From Deltaproteobacteria bacterium (lineage in GTDB: Bacteria > Desulfobacterota > B13-G15 > RBG-16-54-18): 8,028 nt of DNA. A program made the position numbers and the translations under genes. The first letter of the stretch is position 1; the number at the start of each line of letters is the position of its first letter. The notes beneath the pieces were generated by a model that was given only the letters and a program-made list of their open reading frames with translations, had not been told where the DNA came from and ran no database searches. This document shows, one piece after another, positions 6,356-8,028 of this stretch. Location of the stretch: positions 1 to 8,028 of the forward strand of contig QMLM01000067.1 of the NCBI GenBank assembly GCA_003646745.1, in the 5' to 3' direction.

Positions 6356-6381
6356 AAAAGTACTTCCTAAAAAACCATCTA

Positions 6382-6410
6382 TTTATAAACTATTATTCCC
6401 TCTATGTAAA
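6382..6410 (-). promoter_or_regulatory. Putative sigma70 promoter of recG
   Basis: On the minus strand TTTACA (-35, 6405-6410) is followed after exactly 17 bases by TATAAA (-10, 6382-6387), each 5 of 6 to consensus. The predicted transcript start is near 6375, giving a leader of about 20 bases that contains the AGGAAG ribosome binding site. It is the best-matching promoter in the window. Confidence 0.6.
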
Positions 6411-6463
6411 CATGCTGGGGGCTTTTCATTTTCACCTTGAAAAGGGGGATAAGATGCTTACAT
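6404..6463. repeat. Imperfect inverted repeat spanning the recG and dnaK promoters
   Basis: ATGTAAACAT (6404-6413) and ATGCTTACAT (6454-6463) are inverted copies matching at 9 of 10 positions, 40 bases apart. The left arm covers the recG -35 box and the right arm overlaps the proposed dnaK -10 box. This could be a pair of sites for a shared regulator, or chance in an AT-rich control region. Confidence 0.3.
6422..6444. promoter_or_regulatory. Inverted repeat CTTTTCA-N9-TGAAAAG over the dnaK -35 region (possible operator)
   Basis: Perfect 7-base arms at 6422-6428 and 6438-6444, separated by nine bases. The right arm overlaps the TTGAAA taken as the dnaK -35 box, a position where a repressor would block transcription. 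The geometry (arms with a 9-base spacer) recalls the CIRCE operator of HrcA, but the arm sequence is different and no TTAGCACTC/GAGTGCTAA pair is present. The repeat could also fold as a hairpin if transcribed. Confidence 0.35.
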
Positions 6464-6464
6464 T
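6437..6464 (+). promoter_or_regulatory. Putative dnaK promoter P1
   Basis: TTGAAA (-35, 6437-6442; 5 of 6 to sigma70 consensus) and TACATT (-10, 6459-6464; 4 of 6) with a 16-base spacer. CTTGAAA also matches the -35 core of sigma32-type heat-shock promoters, but the expected CCCCAT-type -10 is not found at the right distance. The predicted transcript start lies near 6471, about 47 bases before the ATG. Confidence 0.35.
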
Positions 6465-6491
6465 TAAAACAGAATCATCTCTATGTATAAA
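6463..6491 (+). promoter_or_regulatory. Putative dnaK promoter P2
   Basis: TTTAAA (-35, 6463-6468; 4 of 6) and TATAAA (-10, 6486-6491; 5 of 6) with a 17-base spacer. The transcript would start near 6498, just ahead of the ribosome binding site. It may be an alternative or an additional start to P1; the sequence cannot decide. Confidence 0.35.
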
Positions 6492-6502
6492 TGAAGGAAA
6501 TC

Positions 6503-6510
6503 AAGGAGGT
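6503..6510 (+). promoter_or_regulatory. Strong ribosome binding site of dnaK
   Basis: AAGGAGGT, a near-perfect anti-16S match, ends seven bases before the ATG at 6518, consistent with high expression of the chaperone and fixing this start. Confidence 0.8.
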
Positions 6511-6517
6511 ATAAGAA

Positions 6518-8028
6518 ATGGCGAAGGCAATAGGTATTGATTTGGGTACCACCAATTCGGTCATCGCGGTGATGGAGGGAGGGAAACCCACCGTCATCGT
6601 CAATGCGGAGGGTTCCAGGACGACTCCATCAGTGGTGGCCTTTACCAAGGAGGGAGAGCGGCTGGTGGGGCAGATTGCCAAGCGACAGGCAGTCCTAAAC
6701 CCAGAAAACACCATCTTTTCTGCTAAGAGGTTCATCGGGCGCAAATACAACGAGGTCTCAGAAGAGATAAAGATAGTCCCCTATAAGGTCACCTCAGGAA
6801 AAGACAATGCCGTACGTTTCGAGGCGATGGGGAAGCAATATGCGCCCGAGGAGATATCCGCAATGGTGTTGCGGAAGCTGGCGGAAGATGCCTCCAAGTA
6901 TTTGGGGGAGAAGGTTAAGGATGCCGTCATCACCGTCCCCGCCTACTTCAACGACGCCCAACGTCAGGCCACCAAGGATGCCGGAACCATCGCGGGGCTC
7001 AATGTGCTGAGAATAATCAACGAGCCCACAGCAGCGTCTCTGGCCTATGGCATGGACAAAAAGAAGGACGAGAGGATCTTGGTCTTTGACTTTGGTGGAG
7101 GGACCTTTGACGTTTCCATCCTAGAGGTAGGCGAGGGAGTAGTGGAGGTGAGGGCCACCAGCGGTGACACCCACTTGGGTGGCGACGACCTGGACAAAAG
7201 GATCGTTGATTGGATGGCTGACGAATTTAAAAAGGACTACGGGATTGACCTTCGGGATGATCAACAGGCCTTGCAGCGCCTCTATGAGGCGGCGGAGAGG
7301 GCCAAGTGTGAGCTCTCCAGCACAGTGGAGACCACCATCAATCTGCCCTTTATCACGGCGGATGCCAGCGGCCCTAAGCACCTCAATATGAAACTCACTC
7401 GGGCCAAGTTTGAGGAATTGGTCCATGACCTCATTGAGCGACTGGAAGGTCCGGTAAAACAGGCCTTGGCCGATGCCAAGCTGACGGCCAAAGATATCGA
7501 CGAGGTGATTCTGGTGGGGGGTTCCACTAGGATCCCCGCCGTGCAGAATCTCGTCAAGAGGCTCACCGGTGGCAAGGAGCCCAACCAGAGTGTCAACCCA
7601 GATGAGGTAGTAGCGGTAGGGGCTGCCATCCAAGCAGGCATCATTATGGGCGAGGTAAAGGATGTGCTGCTTCTGGATGTTACACCTCTTTCCCTCGGTG
7701 TGGAGACCTTAGGAGGTGTCATGACCAGGATCATCGAGCGCAACACCACCATCCCAGTGAGGAAAAGCGAGATCTTCACCACTGCTGAAGACAACCAGAC
7801 GGCCGTGGACATCCACGTGCTACAGGGAGAAAGGGAGATGGCCAGGGATAATCGGACCCTTGGACACTTCCGCCTTGAGGGGATCCCTCCGGCACCACGA
7901 GGCATCCCCCAGATTGAGGTAACCTTCGACATCGACGCCAATGGAATCCTCAACGTGACCGCTAAAGACAAGGCCACGGGGAAGGAGCAGCAAATCACCA
8001 TAAGCGGGTCCACAAGCCTCTCTAAGGA
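6518..8028 (+). CDS. dnaK: Molecular chaperone DnaK (Hsp70), 3' end beyond window
   Basis: The first 503 codons of an Hsp70, with no stop or frameshift before the window end; a whole DnaK is about 630-640 residues. The nucleotide-binding domain covers about 1-382, with signature 1 IDLGTTNS (7-14), catalytic K70, signature 2 VFDFGGGTFDVSIL (189-202), and signature 3 VILVGGSTRIPAVQ (330-343). The interdomain linker VLLLD is at 383-387, followed by DVTPLSLGVETLGG that opens the substrate-binding beta-sandwich (about 390-500), with the GIPPAPRGIPQIEVTFDIDANG stretch at 455-476. The missing part is the helical lid. It refolds and holds unfolded polypeptides with DnaJ and GrpE. Presence of E in NEPTAA (169) and an unbroken linker indicate a functional copy. 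Unlike many bacteria, no hrcA or grpE lies directly upstream; recG is divergent instead. Genes after dnaK are outside the window. Confidence 0.97.
   Translation, partial: MAKAIGIDLGTTNSVIAVMEGGKPTVIVNAEGSRTTPSVVAFTKEGERLVGQIAKRQAVLNPENTIFSAKRFIGRKYNEVSEEIKIVPYKVTSGKDNAVRFEAMGKQYAPEEISAMVLRKLAEDASKYLGEKVKDAVITVPAYFNDAQRQATKDAGTIAGLNVLRIINEPTAASLAYGMDKKKDERILVFDFGGGTFDVSILEVGEGVVEVRATSGDTHLGGDDLDKRIVDWMADEFKKDYGIDLRDDQQALQRLYEAAERAKCELSSTVETTINLPFITADASGPKHLNMKLTRAKFEELVHDLIERLEGPVKQALADAKLTAKDIDEVILVGGSTRIPAVQNLVKRLTGGKEPNQSVNPDEVVAVGAAIQAGIIMGEVKDVLLLDVTPLSLGVETLGGVMTRIIERNTTIPVRKSEIFTTAEDNQTAVDIHVLQGEREMARDNRTLGHFRLEGIPPAPRGIPQIEVTFDIDANGILNVTAKDKATGKEQQITISGSTSLSK

Noticed and set aside
6356..6517. 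CIRCE element (TTAGCACTC-N9-GAGTGCTAA) upstream of dnaK
   Set aside because: Searched by eye on both strands; only the unrelated CTTTTCA-N9-TGAAAAG repeat is present.
6481..6750. Minus-strand 89-codon frame across the dnaK start
   Set aside because: It lies antisense to well-supported dnaK codons and its translation has no recognisable family.
7121..8013. Two long minus-strand frames (170 and 243 codons) inside dnaK
   Set aside because: dnaK is unbroken on the plus strand through all this span with all Hsp70 signatures; long antisense frames are common opposite such codon-biased genes.

Overview
The window looks like a chromosomal segment of an anaerobic bacterium, most likely a Desulfobacterota (former Deltaproteobacteria) or similar lineage. 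This rests on gene content and protein style only: an oxygen-sensitive [4Fe-4S] dehydratase activator, a short biotin carrier, a dienoyl-CoA-hydratase-like crotonase, an FtsY without the long acidic N-terminal domain, and frequent AGG/ATA codons at roughly balanced GC. No rRNA, tRNA, CRISPR array, insertion sequence or phage gene was seen. The window is densely coding, with no gene-free stretch over about 165 bases.

Layout. Bases 1-235 (minus) hold the N-terminal part of a HAD-family phosphatase, cut by the window edge. Facing away from it, 349-1002 (plus) is a nitroreductase-family flavoprotein. Its 3' end overlaps the 3' end of ftsY (986-1930, minus) by 17 bases. Continuing upstream along the minus strand come an acyl-CoA dehydratase activase (2046-2822), an enoyl-CoA hydratase/isomerase-family enzyme (2838-3611), a stand-alone biotin carrier protein (3622-3837) and a complete recG (3935-6355). 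A 162-base divergent control region (6356-6517) separates recG from dnaK (6518 to the window end, plus), which is open at the edge after 503 codons.

How the genes may work together. The carrier, crotonase and activase form a tight operon: gaps of 10 and 15 bases, with each ribosome binding site directly following or abutting the upstream stop codon. A sigma70-like promoter lies just behind the recG stop. The three proteins fit anaerobic acyl-CoA metabolism: ATP-driven electron activation for a 2-hydroxyacyl-CoA dehydratase or benzoyl-CoA reductase-type enzyme, hydration of an (aromatic-derived) dienoyl- or enoyl-CoA, and biotin-dependent (de)carboxylation. The catalytic partners (dehydratase/reductase subunits, carboxyltransferase, biotin carboxylase) are not in the window, so the substrate is inferred. 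The rest is housekeeping: signal-recognition-particle receptor, replication-fork helicase and Hsp70 chaperone.

No clearly new multi-gene system is visible. The items most worth checking are the orphan three-gene acyl-CoA operon, the dnaK/recG divergent control region (an inverted repeat with a 9-base spacer over the dnaK -35 box but no CIRCE element), and a tiny lysine-rich reading frame between recG and the biotin carrier gene.
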